From Manduca sexta (lineage: Eukaryota; Arthropoda; Insecta; Lepidoptera; Sphingidae), in contig NC_051134.1 of the NCBI RefSeq assembly GCF_014839805.1, positions 12,493,170 to 12,557,169 on the forward strand: a stretch of 64,000 bases of DNA, in the 5' to 3' direction. Under the pieces are notes generated by a model that was not told the origin of the DNA, searched no databases, and saw nothing but the letters and a program-made list of their open reading frames with translations. Position 1 is the first letter of the stretch, and every line of letters starts with the position of its first letter. Shown one piece after another: positions 11,927 through 25,800 of the stretch. A program made the position numbers and the translations under genes.

Positions 11927-13499
11927 ATTATAATTAATATCTTATTGGAATGTAAAACAAAAGACACATTGCAGAGCTTTTAATATAGAAAGATAATTGA
12001 AGAAATGTAGTCCACCGGATGTTTTACTAGATGTTCAGTGCCAGTCTATTGACCTTTAAATCAGTTGAAAGCTAGATATTTTGACATTGAAGGATTTCCA
12101 ACGTTGGTATCAGCACGCAATAACTCATAGTTTTTCGTGCCGAGTGTACGTTATATCATATCACAAACGTCGTCGTGTATTGACCGTTGGCCCAGTTTGC
12201 ACGGATTAAGCGCAGTCTACTGTCTGTTCTGCTAACCGTAATATTTGCTGACAGTACGACACTGCGCTTTTTGTTCCATCCAATTGATGATTTCATTACT
12301 AGATTACTGTCGATTCCCTGTCAAACATTCAGTTCCTACAAAACGCTTGTCAACTTTTTTCGCTAACGGTCCACACAATTACAGTTTATAAATAGAATAA
12401 AAAATTTGTCTAGTAATTAAAGATAAAACGGAGATTATTGCGGCAAATCGCAATTAGCCCAATTACGAGCATACAGTGGCTAATGTGATTAGTTATACGA
12501 GTTTCAACATTGTACCACATTTGTACGACTTTGTTCAAAGCCAAGTCTGTCAAGGTGGTATGTCAAGGATTTTTTTAGTCTGAAACCTTAGTGCATGGGC
12601 AGCTCTGGATTTGACGGTTAGTTGACGGGCTAGTGTTTCGAATAATTGGGAACTGGGTATACCTATTTCTGTTCAGTTTGCACCCAATAAACAATATAAT
12701 TGACTTTCATAGATGACTTTCATAGATGAATCTATCCGTTCCTTCGATGCTGAGGATCTTGACCGCAGTAGGCTGAGACTATTTAAAAAGGGATTTTCAT
12801 CTGGTTCTATCACCGGCGTCGTAAAAATTGAGATACATTTTTTAAATTACTTTATTAGCGAATGGCATCTATATCTGAGCACCGAGGGCAATGTTTGTGT
12901 AATGCGCAAATATGGAATAGATACACAACAAATTATGTAGAATAACTACGCAGTAGTGTTTGGGGTCGAAAGTATCTCCTGACGTTCACAATATTACCTC
13001 TACATATATTTTAACACAGGTTCAGAACTATATTTGTGAGGTAAAAAAATCTCGTGAAATGATTTTAATATGTTATTTATTAATTTGTTTACAATAAATC
13101 TTCTAGAAAGCAAAATACAAACTTATTAATTATATTTATTTTAAGAAAATAGTTATATTATGCCCACACTTCCAAAGGAATCGTAAGCCGTTGTAACACG
13201 GGCGGTTGTAACACCAGTATTTTCATTGATCGTACGAAATGCAACATATCTACTATTTTAAGTAATCTGTAAGACATACCGCCTGGTGGAGCTGGTCCAT
13301 TCATTCGTAGATAACATAGGCTGTATCGCTCTTTCATGCTTTACTAAACCATTGAAGAATTGGACAATAAACGTACCGTATAAATCAAATAAACAACAAA
13401 ACGAAGCATGCGCGCTTCAAATTCAAATATTAACGGAAATTGAGCACCGCCTTTTCATTATGCAAAACTGCAGACGTTCATTCTAATTCGCTTGTTTTT
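11927..13499. other. Gene-free sequence upstream of the GTPase promoter
   Basis: Contains the 13-bp tandem duplication at 12705 and a direct repeat gttgtaacac at about 13190 and 13206. No exon recognised. Confidence 0.5.
12705..12728. repeat. Short tandem duplication gactttcatagat x2
   Basis: Two adjacent copies of a 13-base word at the start of a 75-codon ORF (12713-12940) that I do not recognise. Confidence 0.5.
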
Positions 13500-13813
13500 C
13501 TCCGCACGCATTCTGCAGTGATTTGTGTAGCAAGAAACGTTTTTCAAAGACTAATAATTTTGCATTCAAATGTCTCTCACTCCTCCGTTTATTAGACGTG
13601 GTTGAGTGCGCCTTGCGCCAATTTCATTTGACGGCAGTCGCTCGCTAGCAGGTGCGTTGTGCGCGCGTGCGTCCGACATATTGCAACTGTCAGCTGATAT
13701 TGCCACTGCCGCGATCTCAAACATTCGAATACGTAAAAACGATACTGCAAACTGCAGACTGCATGCATTAGATGCCCAGGTATTATTAGTAAGTGCAGTG
13801 TATAATCGGACTG
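13500..13813 (+). promoter_or_regulatory. GC-rich probable promoter and 5' leader of the GTPase gene
   Basis: Sequence abruptly richer in G+C and CpG than its surroundings, with runs such as gcgttgtgcgcgcgtgcg near 13650, ending at the start exon. No clear TATA box is present. Arthropod initiator-like TCAG occurs at about 13689 (ctgtcagctg). A 91-codon ORF (13606-13881) in another frame overlaps exon 1 and is a by-product of the GC content. The transcription start cannot be placed from sequence alone. Confidence 0.45.
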
Positions 13814-13877
13814 ATGAAGATGACGGTCAATCGAATAAGAGTTGTGGTGCTTGGAAGCTCGCGTTGCGGCAAATCTG
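13814..13877 (+). CDS. GTPase exon 1 (start codon, P-loop)
   Basis: Encodes residues 1-21 plus the first base of codon 22, including the whole P-loop with Gly19, Lys20 and Ser21. The donor is G|GTAAGA, close to consensus. The next ATG is two codons downstream (13820), so initiation could be at residue 1 or 3. An in-frame TAA at 13790 excludes a longer N-terminus in this exon. Confidence 0.9.
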
Positions 13878-16800
13878 GTAAGAATAAACTTTACAAACCA
13901 TTAATTATTGCTAGCACTGACTAATGACTTGGGAACGCTTATGATTTTCCGACGCAGTAAATTTGTGTTATTTTAATGCACAGTTGGAATTAAGTTTTAA
14001 CGATGTATCAAATAAAAAGGTAACTTTTTACTCTTTGAGTCTCTGGGAATCTGAACGCCGAAATCAATTACCTCTAATGGCCAAAGAAAAAGTTCCTTGA
14101 TTTATTTTGAGAACGCCTCGAGGTTGTAATTAGGAATATTAATTTAATTACATATTGCTTTGGGATAGCGTGATTTTTAAACAGATGTTAATCGTTGGCC
14201 GCTTCGTAATTGGTTAAGTGGTAGTTGTTAATGATATTGAATGAATATTAGATAGGTATGTAATAAAATCCTTTGCCGATACGCAGTAAATCATTAATAG
14301 TTTATGTATCGTTGTGTGGCGATTGTCTTAAAAAGTTGTTTACGATGTAATGGGTGTTTTGTATTTTAGTTTAATATTTTCCGCCTCTTCTTTAATCGTA
14401 TTGTTTTTATTTCTTTAATCCTGTAGTAGACACTGAAATTAGAGTAAAAAAGGTGTCAAATTAATTTGACTATCTTCTTTTCTAATCTAAAGTTATTATT
14501 CACGGAAACGAATTCATTTTGTTTCGTATTATCTTTTCCCAATATAGTATTTAAATAAATTACTGTGTCTGTTCATGTTGTTGGCCCATTCCATGTTTTA
14601 TATTTTGCGTTGGCAGGCAAACAGCTATTTTTATAGGCAATTTTGATTCCAAAATTTATATCCATACTAAACGAAGCCGCTGTGTGGGCAGAACAACTTT
14701 TATTTGCATACAAGATGATAATCTCCATAATTAATTTTCCATTAGTCGAGTGAAACCCAATTTCACAATAAATTTTACGTATAACAGATAACCAGTATTC
14801 GTTGGATGCATTGAGTACCTGCATCCATCACCTAACCGCCATTCTCGCAATAAATCACCCAATGCGCAATAAATACATCAAAAACATCCGAACTATGCAC
14901 AATATGTAACAATGTTATCATTATACAAATTCTGGTATTATTTTCATGGAATCGCCCACCCTAGTATTGACATAGCTTGCTACTTATCACAACACCGTAT
15001 CACATGCGACATCCAATGACAGATAACTGACGTTAACAAGGCAGTTAAAGGCATAACAAAGAAAATTGCTATAATTTTCTTACAATGAGTCATGAATTAT
15101 ATATTTATCATGTGCCACTTACTAGGAATGATTGTGACGTAGTCTATATTGCAACCCTTGATAATTAGGGTCATATCTCAATGTTACAAGAAAAATAACC
15201 TCAAATTACTACGATTTTGAATCAACAATTAAATAACTACATAACAATTCATTGTTGTTGGACTGTATTGCAAACTTGTTTCAACAAGTTTGCAATACAA
15301 TTGATTTCCAACTATTGCATCAACGTTTAATCGCTTACTTAAAAACAAAAATAAAAATTTTAACTATGGTAATTTTCTCTAAATTCCCCTGCAGTAGCAC
15401 TAGTAATTGTAGTAAAACTTCTTTACTGTAGTGATAACAGTGATAATTTTGGTAAAACATTGATGAATTTATTTTATCCAGCTAAAATTAACTTTACCTG
15501 TGATAAGGCTGTCTGATAAAACTAAATATCTAATTCGGTAGAAATGTAAAGTAACTGCGTATTTCTATTAATGATTATTGTTATCGGTTTTTATTTATCT
15601 TCATACTTACTATCTTTGTGTGCAATATTTCCATATTTACGTTAAAACAGTTTTGTAACTAATTACTAAACACGATGTTGTTGGAAATTATCTTTGAATT
15701 ATTATGTTTCCGATGTCAGTATTCCAAGTATCTTTTTTGTAGCGATCCTAGCTTTAAACGCGAGTCACTGCAACCTTATCATCGCAAACTAATGGGAATT
15801 GCTTTTTATATACCAATGAAGACAAAAGATTATGGCTTATTTGTTTTTTATCACAATCGAGATGATCGGCGATCGAAAATTATCGGCCTGATTCCTTTGG
15901 TCCGTGAAAGGCCTTTTTGTGATATCGATCTTATATTTTTTAATCACCGGGCTTTTGTAATTTAATTTATGCTTCTGGAGGTCATATCACTTTTCAAAAG
16001 GAAATATATACAGCCAACGATTAAGAAAATCTAGAATATTATTTTTTATTAATTATTATTTTTTACTAAAATACCTAGTCTATTTAATCATGTAAATGAG
16101 TACGTCAAAGAGTCTTCGTTCACTTTTTAATCAACTTTATGTTAGTAGTTGAGTATGTAGTTAAATAACATCCTATGTTACCTGCAATCAAGCCCTCTGT
16201 AATAATATGTAATTGAGAAGGGAAGTTTGATCATGGTTAGGCGTACTGTAATAGAATCTTATTATGTTCAAGATTTTATCTGCCATTTTGTTGGTAGTTA
16301 TATTTATTTACTCGAAACAAGTAACAAGCTATAATATTGATATAAATAAATTTTAGCTTCAAGATAAATCGCGAAGATGCAAGAAATTGAAGTTAGTAAC
16401 GGCAATCACACTAGAGTTATTGTGTTTCTTATAGATATATAAAACCAAAACCGAATAAGCAGATCATCATAATCATAATATTTTATTTGCATTGAATGTC
16501 GGTACAAAAGTGATCTGATGGTACTTGGTCACCACCACCCATGAACGTTTAAAATGTTGTGATCGATGCGTAAACGAATAAAGACTCAAGTTGAACCGTC
16601 TTATAAGACAAACTGGGTAGCACTTTCATCTACCACAGCATGTCTTCGACGTTAAAAAGGATTAACTAAAATATTATTGTAAATTGCAATAAAATTCAAA
16701 TGTCTTAATTATAATTCCATTCATTAATTATAATTACAAGTGTACAATGTTGTGAATGCAGAGAATATCGTAGAATCGAAACACGTTGTGTAAGATTATA

Positions 16801-19800
16801 TACTAGGGCATTCACTATGAAACGCGCGGCACTTGGACCGAGCCAAAACACACTGTCAACGTAAATTTGCATGTCGCTCCCAATCTGAGCCAGTGAGTCA
16901 CCACGTAGTTCAGCAGTATAATAGATAAAGATGATTGTGCCGCTAACAATTTTCGATACATTTTGCCGAATTAGCCTACATAATTTTGTACTGAAAAACA
17001 TTTTTATACTGGGCAATTCCAGTTAGTGTTGTTTTATTAGTAACCTGAGTAATGTAGTTGTGATTAAACTGATGATTCGTATTCTTTATATACAAAATTT
17101 GCCAGAATGGAGGGAATTTAAGCTTCAATTTAATAAATAGGATAATTTATATCATCAGAATAATTTATAAGCTGGCGTTGTTAAGAAAACAGAAAATATT
17201 TTACCAATAATTGATTCTCGCTAAACTTTTGTTAACAACATTAATATTAAAAGAAATAATAATTATGAGAAACAAGTATACATCTTTGTACAACAACATT
17301 TGAGCAAGGTGAATGCCACAGAAAGTCCTCATAAATACAGCGCCTAAGCTGTGTGAAGGTTCCCAACGTAGGTGGCAATATGACAAAAAGACATGTATTA
17401 CTCAGCCAAGCAAAATATTACTGAAACACCGAACAATTACATATTGCCGTGAAATAGATACCTTCTCACTAAATGAGTGGCAACTCCTAAAATGATCTTA
17501 GATGATTACTAATAAGAAAGTGTTTACAAAAACACAGACAAGTATAAACACAAAGAAACTAAATAACCTCGAATTTAGAGTAGAATGTTCAGATGTCATT
17601 CACGCATATAAATATAATGCGGTAATGTTAATCATGAAAGAGTTTTAATTTTTTTGTGCACCGTATTACTCGCCAAGGCTTCCATTCGTATCGTATTACC
17701 CGAGCTTTTTGATTTCACGGTTCATGTCTTCCTGTATGTATAACACATTTGTGCACATGAGAAATAGCCCCGAGATTCGCAGCTTCACCACATAATGGAG
17801 ACGTAATAACATGCGCTCATGGTTGATGCTATGAATAAACAATAATTGAATCGTTCGCTCTTGTTTGTTTATCAGCTGTAATGATTTGACAGATTTGCAT
17901 TTGGCTTGAACAATCATAGCAGTTGCATTATCCTTGACATCGAACAACTGGTATTAAACTTGTTAGATCCCGCTATGTTTACGATCAATAAATTACGAAA
18001 AATTATAGATTACGGCACTGCGAGAAACAGTTTGACATATTACTTAATCTAACCCATTCTGATTGTTTAGAATAAATTCTGATTGTGCCGTTTTGCAATC
18101 CACACAAGACAATTACTTCGACTGGTTTACAAACGCGGGTAAGAAATCTTGACGTTTAATATTTTAAGATTTCACAGTTGGTTGAACTTTTTATATCATG
18201 TGTTTGGCACAGACACGTTGCAGCTGTAGCGAATGCGATGATTACGCCAATTATCTCTCGCTGTTGATATCTACAAACGTTTCGGCTCAGGTTTACATTC
18301 AATGAGTAATGAGGAGCAGCGCAAATGTAAATAAACTTAAAGTTTCATAAATGATCAATTAAAAATTTGTATCAATTAAACACGGGCACGTGTTCTTCGC
18401 ATTTGTCATGTTGGATTTCAGGATTATTTAAATACTTATTTTTTTTTATAAGATTTCATTGTTTAGAATTGTTATTCACAGATAACGTTCTAATTCTACT
18501 GAAAGCTTCTATTGTTTACTATTTACTATGCAATAAAGTGGAAAATCTGGATTATTAACGTCACGGAACATTTTGCAAACAGACTGCAATAAGATAAGTC
18601 GTTCACGTCAAACAAATTGATCGTCACAGCGCACGATCGTAAATAAATAAATCATAATTGAACATTTATGAGTCAGTTTACATAACACACGACGCTAATC
18701 GCCAATTAATATTAGTTAGGAAACCGTGAAACGCTACCATTTGATTAACTAATAGACATGTCCGGCGCAATAGAAAGTATAAACAATAACTTAGCGAAAG
18801 CCAACACAAGTGAAATTGATTTATGGCGGCATCGTTCGGAACTCGGATGTTGCTTTTCGGAAACACTCGACTGTATTAACATAACAATTACAGAATGATT
18901 AGATAAGTTTAGACGTGTCGCAATATTGACTCATTTTTGTGATGGATTGATTGTGCTTCGTGGGCGTGGAGCGTGAAATTTCGCTTAACAATGCATGATT
19001 ATAGTGGCAGCTTTTATTAGGAGGAATAAATTTTGCTACCACATTGAAAAATTTATTCGTAAATTTTATTTCTAAATTTTGTCTTTATTTTAAAAGTACT
19101 AAGGTATGGTAATTTTGTATTGTCATGTTAATTCAATTTTGACCGTGTTAAGAATTGCTACTACTGACGACAATGAAACTTCGGCCGAGATCACCCACAT
19201 TCCACCGGGATTTTGTTCGGATGTGAGTTGACAGCCTACAATGTTTACTGTACAAATTATCCACTTTTTGAAACCAAGCTTTTACACTTCGCAACTACTC
19301 TTTCACTGCAGTAAGTGTACCATGTTGTTTCTGTTTAAAAATATTTCTAATATATGTTTCCTCGTATTGTGAGGTGACTGGTGACAGTATATGTTCTGTT
19401 ATAAAAATATTGCATGGACTTTCACAATAGTTGATAGTGCTGATACTGATGTTATCGAAATGCTTTCACGATTTCTTTCAGTGATAGACATATCTCTGAT
19501 TCTAATATTGCAGCGGTAAAGTTAATATTTTTTGTATAAGGGGCAGTGGTGAAGGGTGCCGAAAAGGAATCTCAAATATATACGTACTAATAATATGCAT
19601 AAATGAGGTTTGCAGATCGTGCTAATGATAATTATGTTTTACATAAATTATGGAAAGGAAGCCAAAAAAAAATCAGATTATGTGGACACTTCGCCACGGA
19701 TAAGGGGTAAATCCCTGATACAATCGATTCTGAGAATCCTTTTGCTAATAGAAATCTTCAATATCCCTGAGTACATGTTACTTATATAATAGTAAAGGAC

Positions 19801-22800
19801 TTTAAAGCGACTGAAGCTTCGGCAAAACTATGCAGAAAATTATTGTAGATCATCTAGGTTTCCATGTATTTTGATATTACAGTGCACTCCAAATTGTGTT
19901 TACTAACCAGCAGTTATAGGTAAATATCACAATCCAAATTGTGTCTAATAACCAAGGTAGGTACAAAATGGAATAAGTTTCATAACACAAATGCTTCACA
20001 AGGGTCCAATAATTTTTTGGAGACATCTATATTTTTTATTATAAAAAAAAAAACAACGAAGCGGACATTAAATTAAGACAATTAAGCTTGATACACCATC
20101 CACACAATAAAACGTAGGACTAATCTAGGAAAGGAATAATTGAATGCTAAAATTACATGTAGTACTAGTCTCAAAACTAGATAAAGCATAATTAGTTTGC
20201 CATGTGGTCCAGAACGCGTTTCGAATGCTAGAATTTTAATGGGCAGTTTCAATGGAACTGTGGTTATAGAAGCTGAGTTCATTCCGACTGTTTGTTATTC
20301 TATTACTATTTTTATCGTTCAACTCAATTGGATAGCTTAAGGAAATATTTATTGCTAGAAATCGAATCTATGTACGCCATCATGTATGTTTGTATTTTAG
20401 CGTTTGTATTGACTTTTTGTGATTCAACTGAATCCACTAAATTTAATCGTAATGTGCGGTTTATTTTTCTCGTAGATTGGCTATTTTTACTATTTGACTG
20501 TCAAAATAAATAAGGACCTTTGCGATTTCAATTCAGAATAGTCGTACCAAATACTCACAAAAAGGTATATCAGTAACTCCATCCAGGTCATTGATTGAAA
20601 CAGATAAGACTTGTATGGTATTACTTTACCTTTATAGATGTAAATTATGACTATATCTCATTAAAAATAGTGCGAAAGTTAGAAATAGTTCTTTATCAAG
20701 CATTAGTAATCAAATTATCTGTACATTAATTTACAGCGCTGCAATTCTCAAAGTTTTTAACATGTAATAATATTGTCAGCATTTTTTTTATACTTCTGAC
20801 TTAAATCTTTACATTGTCGTAGCATGTCATCAAGCCACGTCCCAACCAAACAAACCGGCATAGTTCAAGTAAAGCACAGGTTATTATGCAATTACACAGA
20901 CAAACAATCAATCATGGCCGCATCTTGATTGTGAGATTAAGCAGTTACCGAGTATACTTAGCGTGGCCGAACCGCCCGCGGCTCAACGCTTTTGGCTTGT
21001 AAACGACGTAAGAGTAGTTCGATAATTACTAATGTAAACAAATGGTCCCGCAGTGTAATTTAAACTGTGATGCAACGTGAACGTTAATTAAAGTACAATT
21101 ATGGAATGTTTATCAAAATCTAGTTCCGTACGGCTTGGAAATATTATGGAGCAATCAATTCTGTGTTCTATTGTTTGAGAAATTTTTGGATTAATTGGTT
21201 GGTTGGGAAAAAATATTTGTATTGCGGAACTAGGAAATAGCGTGATGATGAAAAGTTTGCAAAATCTATATGAAGTTGTATGTGTGTTGTCATCAAATTT
21301 GCAACAACTTATCAAAATAAATTAAGTATGCAGATTGCTAAATCCGTGTTCGGCGATTATTCACACTTTATTATCGCACTTGCTAATTAATCTACGAATT
21401 AAAGAAACACGTGTCTTAACTTTCTTATGTTTGTGAAAACTTTCAATGTTAACACATACATATTCGGATATTATGCGGTTTCACTCAGTAGTTTTGGTTT
21501 ATAAACATCATTGCATTTATTCATTTCATTTGTTGCGAAATTCTCCATTAACAAGATTGTGCATGTAATTCGTTTCTGTAATATGTCGAGAATATTATAG
21601 CGATGAACAATTTTATTCGGAAATAAATTACCTACATAAGTTCTTTGAAAAGGTATCGTGCGAATTATATTATTTATTGGTTCGGACAGCAGATGCACTG
21701 TAGCGGAGGACGGATGACATAAAACTCGTAGGTTGCTTCGCGATCATAGATCGAGAGCGAGTAAATGTCAGCCGCGATAGTATTTATAGCTGCGCACGCG
21801 GTGCCCAACCGCATGCCACAGTGCTGTGAGTCACCCGGTCAAACGTCTGCCGGGACACCCGCGCTCGACACTCGCCGCTACAACGCGCCGCGCCGCGGTT
21901 ACTCACTCCACGAGAACAGCTACCCAAATATTCAAGCACACTCACACCTCGTCTAAATAGAACTAGTATAAATAGAGAAAAATATTTATAACGCGGAACA
22001 AATATATCTAATTCACAACTTACATTCTACTTTTTGTAATAAACGTAAGAACATTGCGCATACAACTCACGTGGATTTAAGCCACGTACTTTTTAATTTT
22101 ACAGCAATAATATTTTAATAATAATACGTTATATAATATATCTTTGAAGGAATGGAATGATGAGTATTAATTACTGCTGGAATTTAGGTCATCGGCAGCA
22201 CACGATTACGGCGTGTCAAAATCAGCCCGGAGAAATTCTAATTAGCATGTCGAATCACCTTCAATACGAGAGAAAGCCACATATTATCCTGATAGTATCG
22301 TCGATAAAATTTAATTGCATTTTATTTTTATAATACTCAATAAAATTAACGTCGTGTGGAAGGTACCGGATGCATAGAAATAAATTTGTGCGCTTAATGA
22401 AGTGTGGCGTGTACGGAAATTAAAATGAACGTAAAAATGTAAATGGAACTGTCAGCCTCCAATTACCGGCTGACAGCGGCAAGTATGGAAACGTGGTTGT
22501 GATCACCTCTACTGATGCTCTTAATTAACATTTAGCTTTTGCTACCGTATACACTCCACAGACAACGTTGGCTTATTCCCCCTGTTTCTTGTAATCCCGT
22601 TATGGTCCTCGTTACTGGCACAAATCCAGTTTACTCTGAAAATGCATGTTCAATTTTTAAACGTGTTAAACTCGTGTACATTTTGCAGTCAAGAACTTAA
22701 TAATTACCTCGCCATATGTAGGCACGAGGCGCGTCAGTCTGAGCGCAGTAGCAGAGGTATCTGTCACTGGGAACTGTGTAAAATGTTTATGTTGCGTCAA

Positions 22801-25800
22801 GGTGTATTTAAAGTGAGATTTCATTAATAGGTATTATTATATCGCAGTGTCTTGAATAAAAAATGTTAACAAGTTTCACCGTGTCCAAAGTAATTACTTC
22901 GGGTTTCAAATTTTAAAGAAAGAAATTTCTTGATATAATTGTACATTGCGCATTGTGTTATAATGTAGCCACGTCTAATACTACGCTTTGGTTAAATGGA
23001 ACTCATTATTCTCTCGCTTTCGACACTGCATCGTTTAACCTAGATTTATTGGTTAAACACATTATGTCCTCTTGAAAGAGTTAATATTCTCGCCAACTAC
23101 CTTGGAATACCAACGTTGCATAGTATTCGTTGGGGTAAAAAGTTCATCTAGTTAAACCTTTGATTTAAACTTTATTTGAGTCATTTTTTTTAATAGATAT
23201 AATAGATGGAATATATTTTTGTCTTGCTAGTTCAGTGATGCAATCCACTAGTTTGAATCGAAACTGTTTAGATTCAACACCTACAATAAAAGATTTGTTC
23301 TCCACAACAAATGTGAATGGAAAAGTAATTGCTCGAGTCATGAATACAGAAGAAATATTACATGTTTGTTAAATAAATACGCAAATACCAGCACACGGGT
23401 ATTTGTAAGGATCAAATGTATTCGGTGACCAGGTCGTGTGTACATAAATGGAAAGTTTGACAGCCTCGATAGATAACCGTGAAATCCCAATTAACATATA
23501 ACGATTGTTTTGTGCCGATTCGTTGAATAGTCTTCAAGAGAACATAATTTGCAACGCCCATGACCTTAAGACATGCGATAATTCAAACGTACAACGCGTT
23601 CAAGTTGTTGTAGTATTTTTTATTGTTTTTTAGATCGTTATCATAAAACACTAACCGAAATGTTTGCGGACTATCCATGAACTGGCAAATGGTACGCAGA
23701 TCGAGCAAATCCAAAAAGCCACAGAGTTGACGAGATTCAACGTAATAATATGAGTTTGTAAACGACTCAGTGTTTTATGATCGTCTGTATTTTATTTGAC
23801 AATGCAATGAAATTTTATTAGATGCAACTAGACATTTTTTCAAGACATATTTACAGTTTAAATGCCTTAATTATAATACAAAAAATATAAAATATTGTCC
23901 TAACACATAATCATCTTCTGCATATTGGAGAATAAAAAGAACTCAGTGTTCTTGAGGACTGCTTGAAGGTTACTCTGGGCGTCAAAAAATATTATAGAAT
24001 ATTATCCATAACTTAAAAAATTGTAATAAAACTGAATCAATGACACTTGAGAGAAATCAGTCTTGATTTAAATAACCCAATAAATCTGGCTTATCATTTT
24101 ACGGCGCTTGCTATAAATTTAAATAGTGTCCAGCCATCATATTTTGACGTTATTTACGACTTTTATAATTAAATTCGAATGACTTGTTACATTAAGTTGT
24201 GTCGTGACTTTTCAAAAATGAATTGCTTTTGTAAATTGAATATAAATGCCAGCCAATAATAGTATTTTCTACAACGTGCTCTAACACATTGAGTCAGTTC
24301 TAGTATTACACCCTTATCCAATTCCGTTGCGCCAACAGCATTGATACCTGTTGACACAACACTCCGCGCTGTACAATATAATACTAAATAGTTATTATTG
24401 TGAAACAGGGCGTGTCGCTTATCTGCATTATAATTATAATTATTACAATTACGTTTACCTATTCAACTCTTTTATCGATATAGTCACTGTTTTTTATCAA
24501 CTTATTGGGTTTTCTATTGAGATTAATTGTTGTTGGTGCTTCATTACCATCATTTTGATCTTTGATCTAATTAACAGAATATAGCAAATCCTTCTTTACT
24601 CATCTCATAAGTGTTTTATGAGTTTATATGGTATCATCTCGTATTTAATAGTATAGCTGAGTTTAAAAATGAAATCATCATTGTCAGTCATACTTGTTTT
24701 TTTTTTCGATTAGGTTTATTGATTGGTATTAATTGAGGTTTAGTTATCTGATATCTATGCATAGCCCTTTTGTTTACTTTCCCTCTAATTGAAACTTGTA
24801 GTTATAAATTTATTGAGGAACAACTTTTGTAACACCTCTACCGATTGGCTGCTAATTGCTGCTTTCTCTATATTTCGAATTGATCCGGCGTGTTTTATCG
24901 CGCCAGATAACATGTTAACTTTGTTAATCAATGTACTTTCTAAGTTGACAAACGTAGGTGGTGAAATTAAATAATAATATGATTTCTTTTTGTTTCAGCT
25001 GTCGTGGTCCGTTATTTGACGAAACGCTATATTGGAGAGTACAGCTCGACAGGTGGTATGTATTTTTTTTATTATCGACATATTTTTAAAACAACATTTT
25101 GTAGCATATGCTAGCGTCTTCGCCCGTGTGAAAGTTTTTCAAATATCCTCCTATATTTTCAAATATAGGAGTATAATTTCTCGGGTTAAAAGTAGCCTTG
25201 GTTCTTTCCAGCGTCTCAAACTGTCTCCATACAATTTTTTTAAAATACGTTCAGTATATTTTGAGTTTATCGCATTCAGACAGATGGACGCAGTAGATGA
25301 CTCTGTTTTATAATCTGTATGTAACAATAATTCACGTAACTTAAACACAACACAAATACAAAAAAACAAAGTTAGCCAAATCCGTTGAGTAAAACTCAGG
25401 GGACGTGTTTTGTTACATAATTCACCGCAAAGCGACAGTGACTGTATGTAAAACTGTAGATCTCTACCTGGTAGGTACAGTTAATCACTGTTCTCGCAGT
25501 ATTGTTATGCTAAGAGTGTAACCGGCGACTGAAAGACAGAAATACCAATGAAGAGGAGCCCTTACTGAGGGCACTTACCAAATGCCAAGCCTCGAGTGCC
25601 AATGGACGGTTTATTTGCGATATTGGCAACCGTCGTGGTAGGAGTGCCAAGGCTGGTGGCGACGGCGCCGGAGTCTTTAGGACAATGACCTTTACTTTAT
25701 GTATGATTGTGCTGAGAATAAAAGCGACCCGATTATTTTATTGTGTTGTTAATTGCCTAATCTGATGAATGGCGTAGTTTTAAAATGCAAAATTGTTTTT

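Larger units (their letters stand above)
13878..24998 (+). other. Intron 1 of the GTPase gene (11.1 kb)
   Basis: Bounded by GTAAGA and TTTCAG. It is AT-rich with no further exon of this protein. It contains a 17-bp-arm hairpin (15264-15299), a degenerate lepidopteran repeat (about 16495-16640), a repeat shared with 45470-45625 (about 19540-19690), and a GC-rich block with a TATA motif on the minus strand (about 21715-21930). The scattered ORFs of 60-103 codons here resemble no protein I know. Large first introns often carry enhancers, but none can be named here. Confidence 0.8.

Noticed and set aside
13606..13881. 91-codon ORF overlapping exon 1 of the GTPase
   Set aside because: Runs in a different frame through GC-rich leader sequence and ends in the intron; the overlapping frame encodes a clear P-loop.
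15264..15299. microRNA precursor
   Set aside because: The stem is only 17 bp with a 2-base loop, too short for Drosha/Dicer processing, and no known insect microRNA seed is present.
15675..15965. 96-codon ORF in intron 1
   Set aside because: No recognisable family and no supporting promoter or splice signals; kept as an anonymous ORF.
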